DNA of 64,000 bases from Eucommia ulmoides (taxonomy: Eukaryota; Streptophyta; Magnoliopsida; Garryales; Eucommiaceae): contig CM028332.1 of NCBI GenBank assembly GCA_016647705.1, positions 32,183,300 to 32,247,299 on the forward strand, given 5' to 3'. This document shows, one piece after another, positions 47,403-60,479 of this stretch; the first letter of the stretch is position 1; each line of letters starts with the position of its first letter. A model generated the notes under the pieces. The model did not search any database. It was given only the letters and a program-made list of their open reading frames with translations, and was not told the DNA's origin. The translations under genes and the position numbers were made by a program.

Positions 47403-50077
47403 TGTCACACCCCACCCCGGACACCGGTTACCGTGGGGCCGGCGTGACGTCGACACGACTTCATCTTAACGTCAAACCCACTAGTAAACGACAAAGTGCA
47501 TACAAAAATATACAACCATAAATTCTGACCATATACAACATCTCTAACTGGGGACGCACCCGTCCCTGAATTATAATAACAACAAATGTATAACACCAAT
47601 GAAACTCTCACAAGTTCGCCTCAGACAACTCCTCCCAAAATATTTTCATACTACACCATCACCGGACTCTACCTAGTGCCAGTAGGGGACCGACTTCTAG
47701 CTGTTGTACCTGCGAGTGTACTACCTTCTTAGTAAAATATTTTTTTAAAATAATAATACATTCAAAATATTACCATAATTAAATATGGATCGAGCATAAG
47801 TATATAAGCAATGAAAATTAAGCGATATAGATAAGTTCCATCCAAATCCATCTAGTATAAAATCATACTAATAACCATAATAAATAATAAATCACCCAAT
47901 TTAAGTAAAACACCACATCTCAAACACACACCTCAAACACACATCTCAAACACACCACTCCACCACAACACACACTGGCTAACCATAATGATCGTTTTAA
48001 CCTCATGATTGGGAGTTGCAACAGTACCATAACATTCGTAGGAATGCCTTCCTACGAAATATCCACACTCTTTTTTGGGGAGAAATATAATCCACACCCC
48101 TTACGGGGAGAAATATCCACACCCCTTACGGGGAGAACAACTATAGCATTGTCAAAATCATCAGTATAGTTAAAAATCCACAGCCCTTACGGGAAGAAAT
48201 ACATTTTCACACCATATCGTCAAAAATCCACACCCCTTATAGAGAGAATATAAACCACACTCCTTTCGGGGAGAATTTTCAAAATCACGTTTTTCACTCT
48301 CCTTTTTAACAGTACCACCAATTTCAGAAAAAAATCAGTTTTCCACATTTGTACCATCGATTTCGGTAAAAACTATTTTTCCACCTTTGTTTTTAGAAAA
48401 CCCATAATTTTTAGAAAACCATATATTTTCCACTCGCTTTTAAACCACCAAAGCTAACGAATCATTTTTCAACTTTCTTTGAAAACCAACATAATTTATC
48501 GAAAATCCATTTTTTCCCAACTCACCCAAAACCTGCTTGATCCATATCATTTATAAAATCGTCCTATTTTAAGTCACATATTCCATCATATATATATGAA
48601 AATAGATTTTTGCAAGAAGACAATACACTCACCTGGCTACTCGTTCTGAACAGTTTTTACTGACTATCTTCTACCGATACTCCAGTGTCTGTGAGCCTAA
48701 TAATGACATGGCCTAAATTAATATTTTATGTAAAATAACTTAATCATGCAATGCAGGCCCTAAATTCCGTAATTTTCTCCGTACCCACTTTTTATTACGA
48801 AAAATTGTTATTCGGTAAATTTCGTTTCGTTAATAACTACGGTACACATTTGTTAGTATGGACGGTGACAAAAATTATTAGAATTAACGATTCCAAATTA
48901 TAATCTCGTTTTCTAATAATTCAATTTAACAACAATGGTAATCGATTTACACTTTTACCTATTCCGAATCGTCCGTCGGTCGCGAGATAAATTTTTGGAT
49001 TTTTATTGGGGTGTTTGTGTAATTTTTCCTTTTCTTTTTTTTTTCTTCTTTTTCTTCTCCCCTTTTTCCTTTTTCTGTTTTGTGTTTCAGTTGTCTGTTT
49101 TGCTGTCTTGTCACTGCCGACAAGATCTCGTCGTCAATCAAGCCTCGCCGTCCCACCAACTGAACCCACACACTTCCACGTCTACCCCCATGCACTGCCG
49201 ATCGTCCACACACACACACACACACTCACTGCTCTCTCTCTCTCTAACTTTCCGGCGATAGCTCCGGCGACCACTACACACCACCATGCACACTAATGAC
49301 GATAAACACACCCACACTGTCGAGCAAGACTGGGAAGATCATACCTACGTCGGAACCCACCGCCTCTGGATGACAGACCAAAACACCCACACACACTCAC
49401 GACGATCAAAACAGAGGAACGACCCCCCGTCTAGTCACACGTACACCCTCCCCCAAAGCCTGAACACGGTAGTGATGATCACACCCTCTAACATTCCCAC
49501 AATCTCCAGCCGATCAGAATAGAAACCACGCCTATCGGTGATCACGAACAGCCCGACGACGCCCACCTCCGGTCCTCTCTTTTTCTTCTCTGATTTTTTC
49601 TGATTTTGTTTTGATATTTTTTTCCTGATCATAACTATGCATGAGAGTATTTATATGTATGTAAATGGTGGATGGATTTTGGATCTCCTCATGCCACGTC
49701 GCCCCTTTTCCTGTTCCTCGGTTCCCGCCGGCCGATCTCACAGCACACACCCACTTATGCATGTATATATGTGTTTATATAAAAAAATTCTTTAGTTAAA
49801 AAGCACTTTCCTCCCCCCCAACTTCCTTTAAGATCCTATTTTAATCATTTTCAACTTTTATAAGTTTCTAAAATTATAATTTCAACCTTACTATTTTCAA
49901 TTTTTTATTTTTAATTATCCATTTGGATCTCAAGTTTAATTTTCACATTTTCTAAATTTTAAATTTGACCCCTAAACTTTTAATTTTTATTTTTCATTAA
50001 CAAAAAATTACCCCGAATTTTTCAATACTTTAAAATGCGACTATTAATGACGCACGTACTATGATTTGAACCTTATA
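47403..50077 (-). mobile_element. Gypsy solo LTR nested in the copia solo LTR
   Basis: TGTCACACCCC to CCTTATA (normal ending CA changed to TA) with GAAAC on both sides (47398-47402 and 50078-50082). It resembles the LTR of the truncated gypsy element (29063-31585) over much of its length, including the CATGATTGGGAGTT/GTACCATAAC motif at 47989-48057. It has its own minisatellite of CCACACCCCTTACGGGGAGAA units (48060-48280). Orientation follows from that similarity. Coding-looking frames in its AC/CT repeats are not genes. Confidence 0.85.
48060..48280 (-). repeat. ACCCCTTACGGGGAGAA minisatellite
   Basis: Six to seven imperfect units contain CCCCTTACGGGG, itself nearly self-complementary, and are spaced about 20-60 bp apart. 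Confidence 0.75.
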
Positions 50078-50156
50078 GAAACACTCAATTAAACCATTAG
50101 TTCCACCAAAACATCAACACTTAATTGTTCATCAAAATCTTTGGATCAACATTAAC

Positions 50157-50800
50157 AATACAACAAGATCTTAACCAATTTGAGATTAACAATGTATAGA
50201 CATTAGTACATAGGCCTAATGATCATCCTATAATCGATACTAAGTGGATATTTATATAATAAGAAAGATAAAATTGACACTATTACTATAAATAAAGCTC
50301 AATTAGTTGTTCTAGATTATAGTCAAAGAAGGGATTCACTATGAGGAAACTTATGCCCCTACAACGAGATTAAAAGCCATTAGAATATTTTTTAGTGTTT
50401 GGATGTGCACGTAAGTTTAGATTATTCCAAATAAATGTTAAAAGTGCATTTCTTGATGATTATATTATGGAAGAGGTTTATGTAGAACAACCCCCGATTT
50501 TTATAATGAACAATACTTTGACCATGTGTTTAAACTGTCTAAAGCACTTGGTGGCCTCAAACATACCCCTAGAGCTTGGTATGACTGGCTTAGTGGGTTC
50601 TTAAGAGAGAAATGTGTTAAAAGAAGGGTTCGTGATATTACATCATTCATTAAACAATCTAATTCTGATATACTTCTTGTACAAATGTATTTTGATGATA
50701 TGATCCTTGGTGCTACTAACACTCTCCAGATTTTTACGAAAATGATTAAAAATTCATTTTTTTTAAATACAAGTAATGAGAGGTGTTTTTAAAAGTGAGG
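50157..50800 (+). pseudogene. Copia pol relic, reverse transcriptase piece
   Basis: It resumes with RPNDHPIIDTKWIF and KINKAQLVV-like sequence, then FQINVKSAFLDDYIMEEVYVEQ and KLSKALGGLKHTPRAWYDWL. The catalytic box reads VQMYFDDMILGATN, where family members have YVDD. Stops and frameshifts are scattered. The relic fades near 50800 before RNase H. Confidence 0.85.
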
Positions 50801-51948
50801 GTTTTCTCATAAAAGAACTTAATCCATTTTTCTAGGAAAATGGGTCGCTACCTAGCATTGAGTTTAAATGGTATTCTAGGTTACCGAATTTTATAAAACA
50901 ATTGAAAAATGGTTGAAGTAAAATTTTGACTCCAAAAGATATGGTCCTACCAAATATTTATTTTAAAAGGGTTCGGGGGTCAGTTACGCTCGAGGAATGT
51001 GTTAGGAACCCCAAGACACCCGTCCGAAAACGATACCTTATATCTAATTAATTTCAATCAATTTTAAGTCTGAATGATTTAATTTGTTTTGAAATATTTT
51101 TCCAAAAAATCATTTTTGTTTTTCAAAGATAGGGTGAGATAAGTTTTTAGTATCATGAAAAATATGAGTAACATTTTCTTTTTCCTCTTTTCTTTTATAT
51201 TTTTTAGCAACATTTTTGTTGAGTCCACGAATGAATCTCGATCCATGCCTTTTGTGTCCTTATGATATTTCATCAGACCTATAGAGCAATCCGTCTACTT
51301 TGTTACCATAAGAATATTTTTTGAAGTGTTTTTTCATCAGATCTAAAAAGAGATTCCTACTTTTTGATTATTGCCTCATTTTTATTATATTTTTATATAA
51401 TCTACAAAGCAATTACACCTACTTAAATACCATAAGAACATGGTTATCTTAAGTTTTCTTTAATTAAATATCCTTAGGAAGCACAATATAAGAAAATAAA
51501 GCTCTTGAGTAAAGATAAAAATACCTTGAGTAAGAGGGGTGAACACTTGAGTTTGTAGTTGTGTCTTGATCATTAGTTTTCTTTGTTTCTCTTTGATTTT
51601 TCTTTATTTATCTAATTATTTTTTATTTTATTTTATTTTTTGTTTTCTTCAGATGTTTAGAGCAGGCAAAAAGGTTTAAGGGAGTGAGACGAAAAAATTT
51701 AGTAGAATTTCGGATGGGAGAGAGGAGGTATTGGAAGTGTAAAAGTAAGTTTAGGAGGAAAGTGGACAACCTTATATAGGCAACCTATTCCGACTGTGTA
51801 TCCATGGATGTGCACGCATCTCAAGATGCACAAGCCTTCATAATGGGGATGTCAACAGTCCTACCTGCTGATAGACCCTATAAACCCAAAAATACGTTTC
51901 AGTCTCCCCCCCCATAAAGTGGTATTTTGTGAATTTCCATCCAAACCC
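50801..51948. other. Unassigned DNA between the copia relic and the chromovirus
   Basis: There is no gene. A phrase at 50985-51035 (GCTCGAGGAATGTGTTAGGA.., then CCCGTCCGAA) looks like part of a repetitive element known from plant intergenic DNA, but I cannot name it. A TATATAGGC box at 51771-51779 suggests that an LTR may be included. No ends could be defined. Confidence 0.35.
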
Positions 51949-52677
51949 TGTAAGGCCTAATTTTTTAGCATGCATAATTCCTGTTGCATTTTAGAACATT
52001 AAGAAAATATTGGGGTTCATTGTACTATTTAAATTTTTTTAAATTTTACTTTAAAAATTTTAGGAGTTATTGTGGTATTTAAAAGTTTAATTTTAAAAAC
52101 TTTAGGGGCTAATATGTTAATTTTAATTTTGACTTTTAAAAGTTTAGGAATTATTAAGTCATTTCAAATATAATTTTAAAAGCTTTGAGTTATAATTAAT
52201 AGTTTCTTTATTTTGAGAAGGATAATTAGTGTAAATAAATAAATTAAAAAAATAATAAAATATGCAAACAAGTTTAAACCACACGCGCGCACGCGCTCGC
52301 ACATATGTGTGTGTGTGTGTGGTCATGACAAGTGGCAAAAAAAAAAGATAATATTGAAAAGGACGGTGGTCAAGAGCTTCGTATATATATATATATTGAA
52401 AGTTACCTGTTCTACGGAGAGCTTCTAGTTTGTTTGTTTTTAGCTGTAAGTCGTGGATATATATTGTTAACATAAAAAATTATATATCACGTTTAATTTA
52501 TGAGACTATCTATACAGATATGTATACATGTATATTTATATGCTAAAAATATATATACATTTGTTCGAGAAATATAGTGGGTATAGATATATCTAGTTTG
52601 TGAAGAATACGATGTAAAATAAAATTTGTAAATTTTATTAAAATGACAATTTTTAGTGTTTCATTGACTAATAATAT

Positions 52678-55600
52678 TGTTGGCCCAGTAGAATACCCAA
52701 GAAGGGGGAGTGAATTGGGTAATTAAAAAATATATCAGAATAAAACTTGATAAATCAAATAATTAATTCTATGCCTAAATTAATTATTATCTTTATATCA
52801 CAGCAGAATTAAAATAAATCTAAGTGCACACCCAAACAACAAAAATAAATAAATTAAGAAAGCAGCACACCAGAGATTTATACTGCTTCACCAAACTACT
52901 CTTGGCTAATCCAGTTCCCCGAGCTCCAAAGAGATCGCACCCACTAAAACCAAGATCCCTTTAAAGATAGAAACCAAACCCGCACAATGATTTTTTTCAA
53001 AAGCTCATAATCAGCCTCTATTTTTTACAGGCTAAAGATTAACCTAATTCTTTTATCACTACGGCTCAAGAATCAAAACCTCTCAAAATACTCCAAGTAT
53101 CATTTTCACAGGTAATGATATAACCTTTACAATTCACTCACACTAATTCTATTCAGGAAGAATTAATACCTCAATCTCTTTATAGGAAGAGACTGAAACC
53201 CAGTTACCCTTGATTAAATATCCCCAATGATATTTAATCCGTCATAACTCACCAATAGAAAAATTGATAAGTAAATCACACTCAGGAGCTTCTACCACCC
53301 CAGATAAATAATAACTTAATTAATATCCCAACTAGTGATAGAAAAACATGAGATACAGAAATATGATTTTAACAAGATATGGGTAGCAAATTGGAGCACG
53401 TAATCAGATTCAAGAAATTGTTTGAAAAATATTTTCTTCAAAAATCAGAAACAATTTCTAAGATCAATTTCCAAATATAGAATAATAAATAAAACGTTAA
53501 GAAATATGGAAAGATCTCACCCAAGATCCATAGAAATAATGATTAGAACAATGTAACTTTAAATCCAGTAGCAGTAAAGATAAATAACAATTGATCTTCA
53601 AGATCGTCTCTCAGAAAGCTCACAATATTTCAGATGGATAACTCTTATAAAAGCTCACAATATGATATGATATAATTTCTCTCTTATTTACTGCTTAATT
53701 AAATCATAAATTCTCAGGTCTATATATAAAGATATGTAATCAGCCTTCCAAAGGCTAGTTTACAAGTGTCATGACAATAAAATACTCTTATAGACCCCTT
53801 ATAACATAAAGATTTCATTTAGGTTCAATTTCACTTAAAAACAACTTTCAAATCTTTCAATTAAATCCCCAAAGTATTTCTCAATCTCAATAAATAAGTG
53901 TAGAATCTATTTTAATTACCAAATTGAGAAATATTAATATTTAATAAACCATATTGAAATGATTTAATTAGTATATGAACCATATTATAAATGTAGAGAA
54001 TATCCATTAATTCTCTCTCAAATCCTAACAAAAAACGGCTACTAATCTGATCAAACAATATCCTGAATCAGCACATTCAGTCGACTGCCCAACACTGCTT
54101 GCAGCCAAACCATCGCCGCAGTGATAATAGGTCGACCGCTTAGTCGACTCGCAGATTCAGAGAGTTCAGATGTTTTCATAGGTTGACCGGTCGGTCGACT
54201 CTTCGATTCAGGATGTTTCATCTTCCTTCTTCGGTCAACTCGTCGGTCGACTACCTCTTTCTGAATCACTTCTCTGATCTCGTTTTTAACCTACTTTCTT
54301 TTACGATTTCATCCTTTTATCCATTTTTATATTTAAATAAGCTCCACTAATATTCTTATATTCCATTTTAGTCATTCAAAAATATTTCTTTTTAATTCAC
54401 ATAGGAGCAAATAAATATACTTAACAAAAACACACATCAAAGATAATATTCATTTTGGGTCATGTGTGTATTCCTAAATGGGATATTAAGAGTTAATATT
54501 TACCTGAGTTGTTTTCTCTAATTTCTTCAAACTCTTAATACTTCTTCATCATTTGATATCTTCATTAAGCATCCATTCAATTTAACTTCTTTATTACTAG
54601 AATTTTAAATCACTGAAACACTTTATCAAACATTAGTTCCACTGAAACATCAATACTTAATTGTTCATCAAAATTTTAGGATCAACAATCTCCCCATTTT
54701 TTATGATGACAATTAACTTTGATGTTTTCTTTAAAATAAAATATAACCACACTTCCCCTGCATCCGAGGAAGGGTTCTTTAACTCATTTAAGCATAATAA
54801 TGAAGATATTATCAATAAAGCATAATAAACTCATTAATAAAACTCCCCCTTAATCACACATCAACTAATAAGATATTATCAATAAAGCATAATAAACTCA
54901 TTAATAAAACTCCCCCTCAATCACACATCAACTAATTTCTCCTCATTAATAAAACATCATCTAATTCTCCCCCTTTGTCATCTTCAAAAACAAATTTATG
55001 TAGGAAAGGAACACATAGATAATTCACTCTAGGAAATCATATAATATAAGCATATTGGATCAACTCATAAATTCAACTTTTGAGCATAAAACATCATCAC
55101 TATGTGGATCATTTTTATAGATAAATATCAAGTCTACTCAATCCAATAAGATCCACACAAAAAAATATCTTTCTGAGCATGTAATCTTCCTTTATCAAAT
55201 TGTAAATGAATAATATTTATGCATAGGTTAATAATCATAACATTTAAGCAATATAGCGTGATATTAATTAATACCTTCCTAGAATTTAGAAACATGTAAT
55301 CATTAATACACTAAGATAGGAAGAGTATTTCACTAATTGTTAATGAAATTTTTTATCATAAATCTAATGTATGTATTTATTACAAATTCAGCAAATAATA
55401 TATTTATCATTTAGATAATATCAGGAAATCATGCAATAATTCTAAGATAACCTAGGAATATGTAAATCACAAGTCTTAGAAATTTTTACCATCTCATTTA
55501 AACTTAACTTTTTACTCATGGCCTTGTCTCCAAAAATCACATGACTTTCGTCTTTAGGTGTGAAAGACATAAGTTTCTCTTTATTCCCTATTGTTGAGAA

Positions 55601-55768
55601 CATCCAATTCTTTCTAGGAACAATTTGTCCTTACAAATAGATGTTTAGTAATAACCTGCAAGACGCAACTCAAAGAGTTCCTAGATGGTATCCAATCTAA
55701 GTGGGTCTGATCTTGTTAGTCGGGATAATTTTAGTTCCTTTTGAAACCCAAACTTGCCTGCAGTTAGA
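52678..55768 (-). mobile_element. Copia element fragment: 3' LTR and part of the interior
   Basis: An LTR (52678-54687, TGTTGGCCC to GATCAACA) is followed by a polypurine tract on the minus strand (complement of 54688-54704) and then about 1 kb of internal DNA. Several further polypurine stretches of the AAAGGGGGAG type follow, as in SIRE-like copia elements. The rest of the element and its other LTR are missing. The end at about 55768 coincides with a short loss of the host LTR, so one deletion probably removed both. Confidence 0.75.
54803..54932 (-). repeat. Tandem duplication of about 65 bp in the copia interior
   Basis: The segment AAGATATTATCAATAAAGC..ACTCCCCCTTAATCAC recurs immediately after itself with one base changed. 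Confidence 0.8.
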
Positions 55769-57025
55769 TAATCATCGTTATAGTAATTTTTATACAATTA
55801 ATATTGACTTAAAAAATCGAGTGTTTAATAAATTCGTATAAGAAAAAAAAAATGAGAATGGAAAAAATTGTATTTTAGTGTTACGCATTGCATATTAGAT
55901 TTATTTGAATAAATTCTTAATTTAGACACTATCGTTGTTAGGTTCACAGGCGATACCGACCACGGTAGCATTACGATAGTAGTGTATTCAATAACACAAA
56001 AATCGAGGTGAGTGTACTGTCTTCTATATAAATTGTTAAATTATATTTTCGTACTAAATTGTGAAAAAATAAAAATTTATTAAAATAGACAGTTTTATAA
56101 CTTTAGATGGATCAAGTAAAAGTGACTATGGAAAGTGATTTTTATTATTATCCGACTATGCCATAATGTGATCCCGACAAAAGGACATATCCTACGATAT
56201 GTTGTGGTGACCTGATAAAAGGACAAATCCTGCAGGTGGTTGTTGTTTTTATTATTGTCTTTATTGTTGTTGTTAACTATTAATATACTGGAGTCGAATA
56301 TGGTATTGATTGTCAATATGGTGGAGTTAAATATGGAATTGACAATATAATGTGATGGAGTTGATGTGTTGATGATATAGTGCTTTATACCACGTGTTGG
56401 ATCCTACCATTGGAGATATTAAATGGCCCTGACACAGATAGCAATCTTAGATTGCACAGTTGTATAAGTTACAGTACCGTTATAACTCCCGATCGTGAGG
56501 TGAAATGATCCTATGGCTAGTAAAAAAATATGTGTGCGGTATTTTATTATATATCAAAATAATTCGATTAGTTAATTTAAATGCATTTGTTTTATTGTAA
56601 TAATAGTTATAGAGTTTTATTTCGGCTCAGTGTCCGGCTATATTTATATTACGTTTTGAAAAGTGGTGTTTGATAATTATACTTGATCCATAGATTATTT
56701 TTATATTATGAAGATAGTACACTGATAAAAATATTTTGTCTCAAGTACCTTAGCTAGAGACGAGTCCACTACAGGCACTAGGTAGAGTTAGAGGGTGGTG
56801 TCGTTTTTGGAAGATGGGTAAGACAGGTGTAAACTATGAAAGGTTCAATTTTTTGTAGTTTTGTTATGAATATTTGGTACACGTGTATTTCTGTGTTTTG
56901 AAATTAGTAAATATTTCTAGAAAAATATCTACATCAATATATGATGTTGTTGGTCGGGTAACGTCAAGTCAAGGTCACACTCGGCCTCGAGCTTTGGGGG
57001 GCCCGAGGTGGAGTATAACAGTTTG

Positions 57026-57037
57026 TGGTATCAGAGC
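57026..57037 (+). other. Chromovirus primer-binding site
   Basis: TGGTATCAGAGC lies five bases after the 5' LTR end and is complementary to the 3' end of initiator tRNA-Met. It primes minus-strand DNA synthesis in gypsy elements. Confidence 0.9.
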
Positions 57038-57205
57038 TTAGTTTATAGACTCTGTAGACGTGCCAGATTGTCCAGTCGGTATTGGATCGTAAGATATTGT
57101 ATTGATAGGTTGGTTTGACACGTGAGTAGTAGTTATTTTATTTGATTAAATAGTATATTTGCATTGTTGGCCTTTTTATTATTAAATTTCATTTCAAATC
57201 TTGAA

Positions 57206-58262
57206 TAAGAATCGTGAAAATGAAAGTAGTGGGAATTCTAGACCCCAAAGAAAAAGGGGTAGGACGCGAGAAAGTTTGGATGCCATCAAGCGAATCTTAC
57301 AGGTTGCTATGCAACTGACCGAGTAGCAGGTAAAGATAATGGAATGCTAAAGGGCCCAAACTAAAATAGTCACTCCTTAGGCTGTACTCCTGAAAAGATT
57401 CAAGGAATTGGACCCCCTAACGTTTACGGGAACTGCGGGTCCTGCTGATGTTGAAAATTGGTTGAGAAGCATAGGACACATATTTGAGGTAATAGATATT
57501 ACTGATGACAATCGAGTTCCTTTCGCCACCTTCCAGTTGAAAGAAGAAGTTGAACATTGATGGGAGGAAATGAAAAGGTTAATTTCAATTCCAGGCCAAG
57601 AGATCACTTGGGATTAATTTGTTGTCGTATTTAATGAAAACTATTTTCCTAAATCCTATTAGTTCTAGATGGATAAGGAATTCATATTACTGAAACAGAG
57701 GAAGATGTCAGTTCTGCAATATGAAATCAAATTTGATGTTTTGTCCCGATTTGCTCCTAATCTATTGAAAACTGAAGAAATGGGATGTAGAAGATTTTAA
57801 AAAGGACTAGATCTGCAAATATGTTCCAGGTTGACTGGCAGGCGGATCAAAAGTTATGCAAAACTAGTGAACACGACGAAATTAATAGAGAAATATGTGC
57901 AGGAAATCGCTCAAAATCTTGAATAATACAAAAATAGTAGGTTCGATCCATCTAGCAGATATTAAGGTAGCATCTCTCGAGGATCTGGCCCTCAACCGCA
58001 ACTTCCTCGGGCTCTTACAGCTGATCAGCCAGTTAGGAGCCAAGGGCTATGACAATCATATTCCGGGCAACGGCATAATATATCCAGACAGAATTTCGGC
58101 CAGCAAGGACAGGATAGGAGCTAAACGTTTAGCCGAAGTGGAATAGCCGTATGCTATCAATGTGGATCACCAGATCATTTCTTTAGAGATTGTCCTATGG
58201 TAGGCCCAATATGTTTTCGTTGTCATGAGTCAGGTCACACATTTTCATATTGTTAGAAACCT
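57206..58262 (+). pseudogene. Chromovirus gag remnant
   Basis: The reading shows LDPLTFTGTAGPADVENWLRS and FATFQLKEEVEH in the capsid part. It ends with two CCHC zinc knuckles: CYQCGSPDHFFRDC (58152-58193) and CFRCHESGHTFSYC (58212-58253). At least ten stops interrupt it. Gag would have formed the intracellular particle. Confidence 0.85.
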
Positions 58263-58860
58263 GCTACTACACCAACACTTTCTACAAGCAGTGTAGGTAG
58301 TGTTAGCCCTAATGGTTATCAGGAGCGTGGTAGAGGATCAGTTGGTAGACCTCCAACTCGAGGTCGTGTATTTGCTACTACCCAACAGGATACCGAAGCT
58401 ACCCTAGATATGGTTATAGGTATCATGTCTTTATATGATAGAAATGCACGTATACTTATCGATCCCGGTGACTTTTATGATGCATATAGGAAAATTTCCT
58501 ACTTCTCTGTCATATGGTATTATTATATCTACCTCTGTAGACGAGTCAGTGTTGATAGATAGTATGTATAAAATAGTCTATTTCGTATTGGTGATAGAGA
58601 ATTGTCGGTGGATCTATTACCCCTGAGTATTCATGATTTTGATGTGATATTGGGTATGGATTTGTTATCCGGCTATCATGCCACAGTTGATTGTTTTAAA
58701 AAGAAAGTTACTTTTCGAATCCGAGGCGAGTCAAAGTTTGTGTTTTCGGGGGATAGAATCATTACCCCTGTCAATCTAATTTCAATTCTAGAGGCCAGGA
58801 AATTGTTAAAAAAATGGATACTAGGGATACCTTGTGCATGTGATTGACACCAGTTAGAAT
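58263..58860 (+). pseudogene. Chromovirus aspartic protease remnant
   Basis: The active-site region reads RILIDPGD near 58450-58475, where related elements have LIDxGAT(H/S)SF. A base seems to be missing right after the DPG triad, which shifts the frame. Downstream LPLSIHDFDVILGMDLL and CFKKKVTF are the conserved C-terminal protease part. It is non-functional. Confidence 0.8.
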
Positions 58861-58869
58861 GAGGTACAA

Positions 58870-59660
58870 GTGGTAGATATCCCAGTGGTCGGGGATCATC
58901 CCAATGTATTTTTAGAAGAATTGTCAGGGTTTCCAATGGATAGGAAAATTGAGTTCAATATCGAATTACTTCCGGGTACTTCTCCTATATCAATTCCACC
59001 CTATCCTATGGCACCTACTAAGCCATAGGAATTAAAGATTTAGTTTGCAAGATCTGTTAGACCGCGAGTTTATTAGACTCAGTGTTTTCCCGTGGGGAGC
59101 TCCAGTGTTATTAGTAAGGAAGAATGATTTCATTTTGAGGATGTCATCTATTACAGGCAATTAAATAAGGTGACAATTCGTAATAAATACCCATTGCCTA
59201 GAATTGATGATTTATTCAATCAGTTGCAGAAGATCAAGGTATTTTTCAAAATAGATCTTCGATTAGGATATCATCAGTTGAAAGTCAGAGACAATGACAT
59301 GTCGAATACAACATTCCGTACAAGGTATGAACATTATGAATTTCTAGTTATGCCATTTGGGTTTACAAATGCCCCTTCTACCTTTATGGATCTGATGAAT
59401 CGGATCTTCCAGTCTTATCTAAATTAGTTTATCATCGTGTTTATTGATGATATATTGATTTACTTCCAAAATAAAGAAAAACATGCAGAGCAACTCAAAA
59501 TTGTGCTCAAAATTTTGAGGGAAAAACAATTGCATGCGAAATTCAGTAAATGTGAGTTTTGGCCGGATAGAGTTGTATTCTTAGGGAATGTTTTCTTGGG
59601 TGATGGTATTCAAGTTGACCCAAAGAAATTTGAAGCCGTTGTTCAGTAGGAAAGACTGTA
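58870..59660 (+). pseudogene. Chromovirus reverse transcriptase remnant
   Basis: Conserved blocks appear in order: [67 protein letters not shown] and the catalytic FIDDILIYFQN near 59437-59470, then KCEFWPDRVVFLGNV. Stops between them break the gene into short frames. Confidence 0.9.
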
Positions 59661-60290
59661 AAGTGTGATAGAAGTTCGAAGCTTCTTTGGATTGGCAAGT
59701 TACTATCACCGATTTGTACATGAATTTTCTATTGTAGCTACCTCGTTGACCCATTTGACCTGCAAGGAAACTAAATTTGAGTGGACTATTGAATGTGAAC
59801 AGAGTTTCCAAGAGCTAAAAAATAGACTAATATCAGCGTCAATACTTTCTCTCTCAGCAGAAGGTGGTCGCTTTGTGATTTACAGTGACGTTTCACACTA
59901 GGGGCTAGGTTGTGTATGGATACAACATAGCCACATGATTGTATATGCCTATAAGAAATTAAAGAATCATGAGCGTAACTACCCGACGCATGATTTGAAG
60001 TTGGCGACGATTGTATTTGCCTTGAAACTCTAGAGACATTATCTGTATGGCGAGACTTGCAAGATATACACTGATCACCAGAGTTTAAAATATTTGTTTA
60101 CTCAGAATGAACTAAATCTGAGACAGAGGTGTTGGATAGAATTGATCAAGGATTATAATTGTACTACCCATTATCATCATGAAAAGGCCAATGTTGTAGC
60201 AGATGCATTGAGTCAAAAATCGGCAGGTTTGGTTGCACACCTTCGTACTGTTCATACTAACCTATATTCAAAGATGAGATCTTTGTAAGT
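59661..60290 (+). pseudogene. Chromovirus RNase H remnant
   Basis: After the connection segment (EVRSFFGLASYYHRFV), the RNase H block reads FVIYSDVSH, stop, GLGCV where relatives have YSDAS..GLGCVL. It continues with YPTHDLKLATIVFALKL and [12 protein letters not shown], then [16 protein letters not shown]. At least three stops are present. Confidence 0.85.
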
Positions 60291-60479
60291 CCAGTTGGTA
60301 GTTGGTTAGGTGGCATCATTGCTTTCGACTTTGACCTTGAGACCGACATTAATCGACGGTATTATAGAAGCGTAGAAGTCGGATATCTAATTGGGAAAAT
60401 ATCAGAGATAAAATGAAAAATGGTCAGAGAACCGACTATTGCATCAAAGATAATGATGACGCCTTGATGTTTGAGAATA

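Larger units (their letters stand above)
45333..50151 (-). mobile_element. Copia solo LTR with nested solo LTR
   Basis: TGTTGGCC at the left and GATCAACA at the right are flanked by TTAAC on both sides (45328-45332 and 50152-50156). It is colinear with the LTR at 52678-54687, which shows that it is an LTR and that it reads on the minus strand. Removing the nested gypsy solo LTR leaves about 2.1 kb. The right half of the first segment carries a minisatellite of CGGTCGACCTACCTGTCGAC units (46800-47035). The copia pol relic resumes directly after it. Confidence 0.85.
51949..57020 (+). repeat. 5' LTR of the chromovirus, interrupted
   Basis: It starts TGTAAGGCC and ends TATAACA. 52678-55768 is a copia fragment. 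The host LTR continues at about 55769 with some 70 bases missing compared with the 3' LTR. It includes an AC/GT repeat (52282-52321) and the GGTACCGT/CGATCGTGAGGTG motif at 56468-56512. Confidence 0.8.

Noticed and set aside
58435-58626. Intact retroviral-type protease
   Set aside because: The active-site region is frameshifted right after the catalytic triad and stops follow, so it is listed as a remnant.
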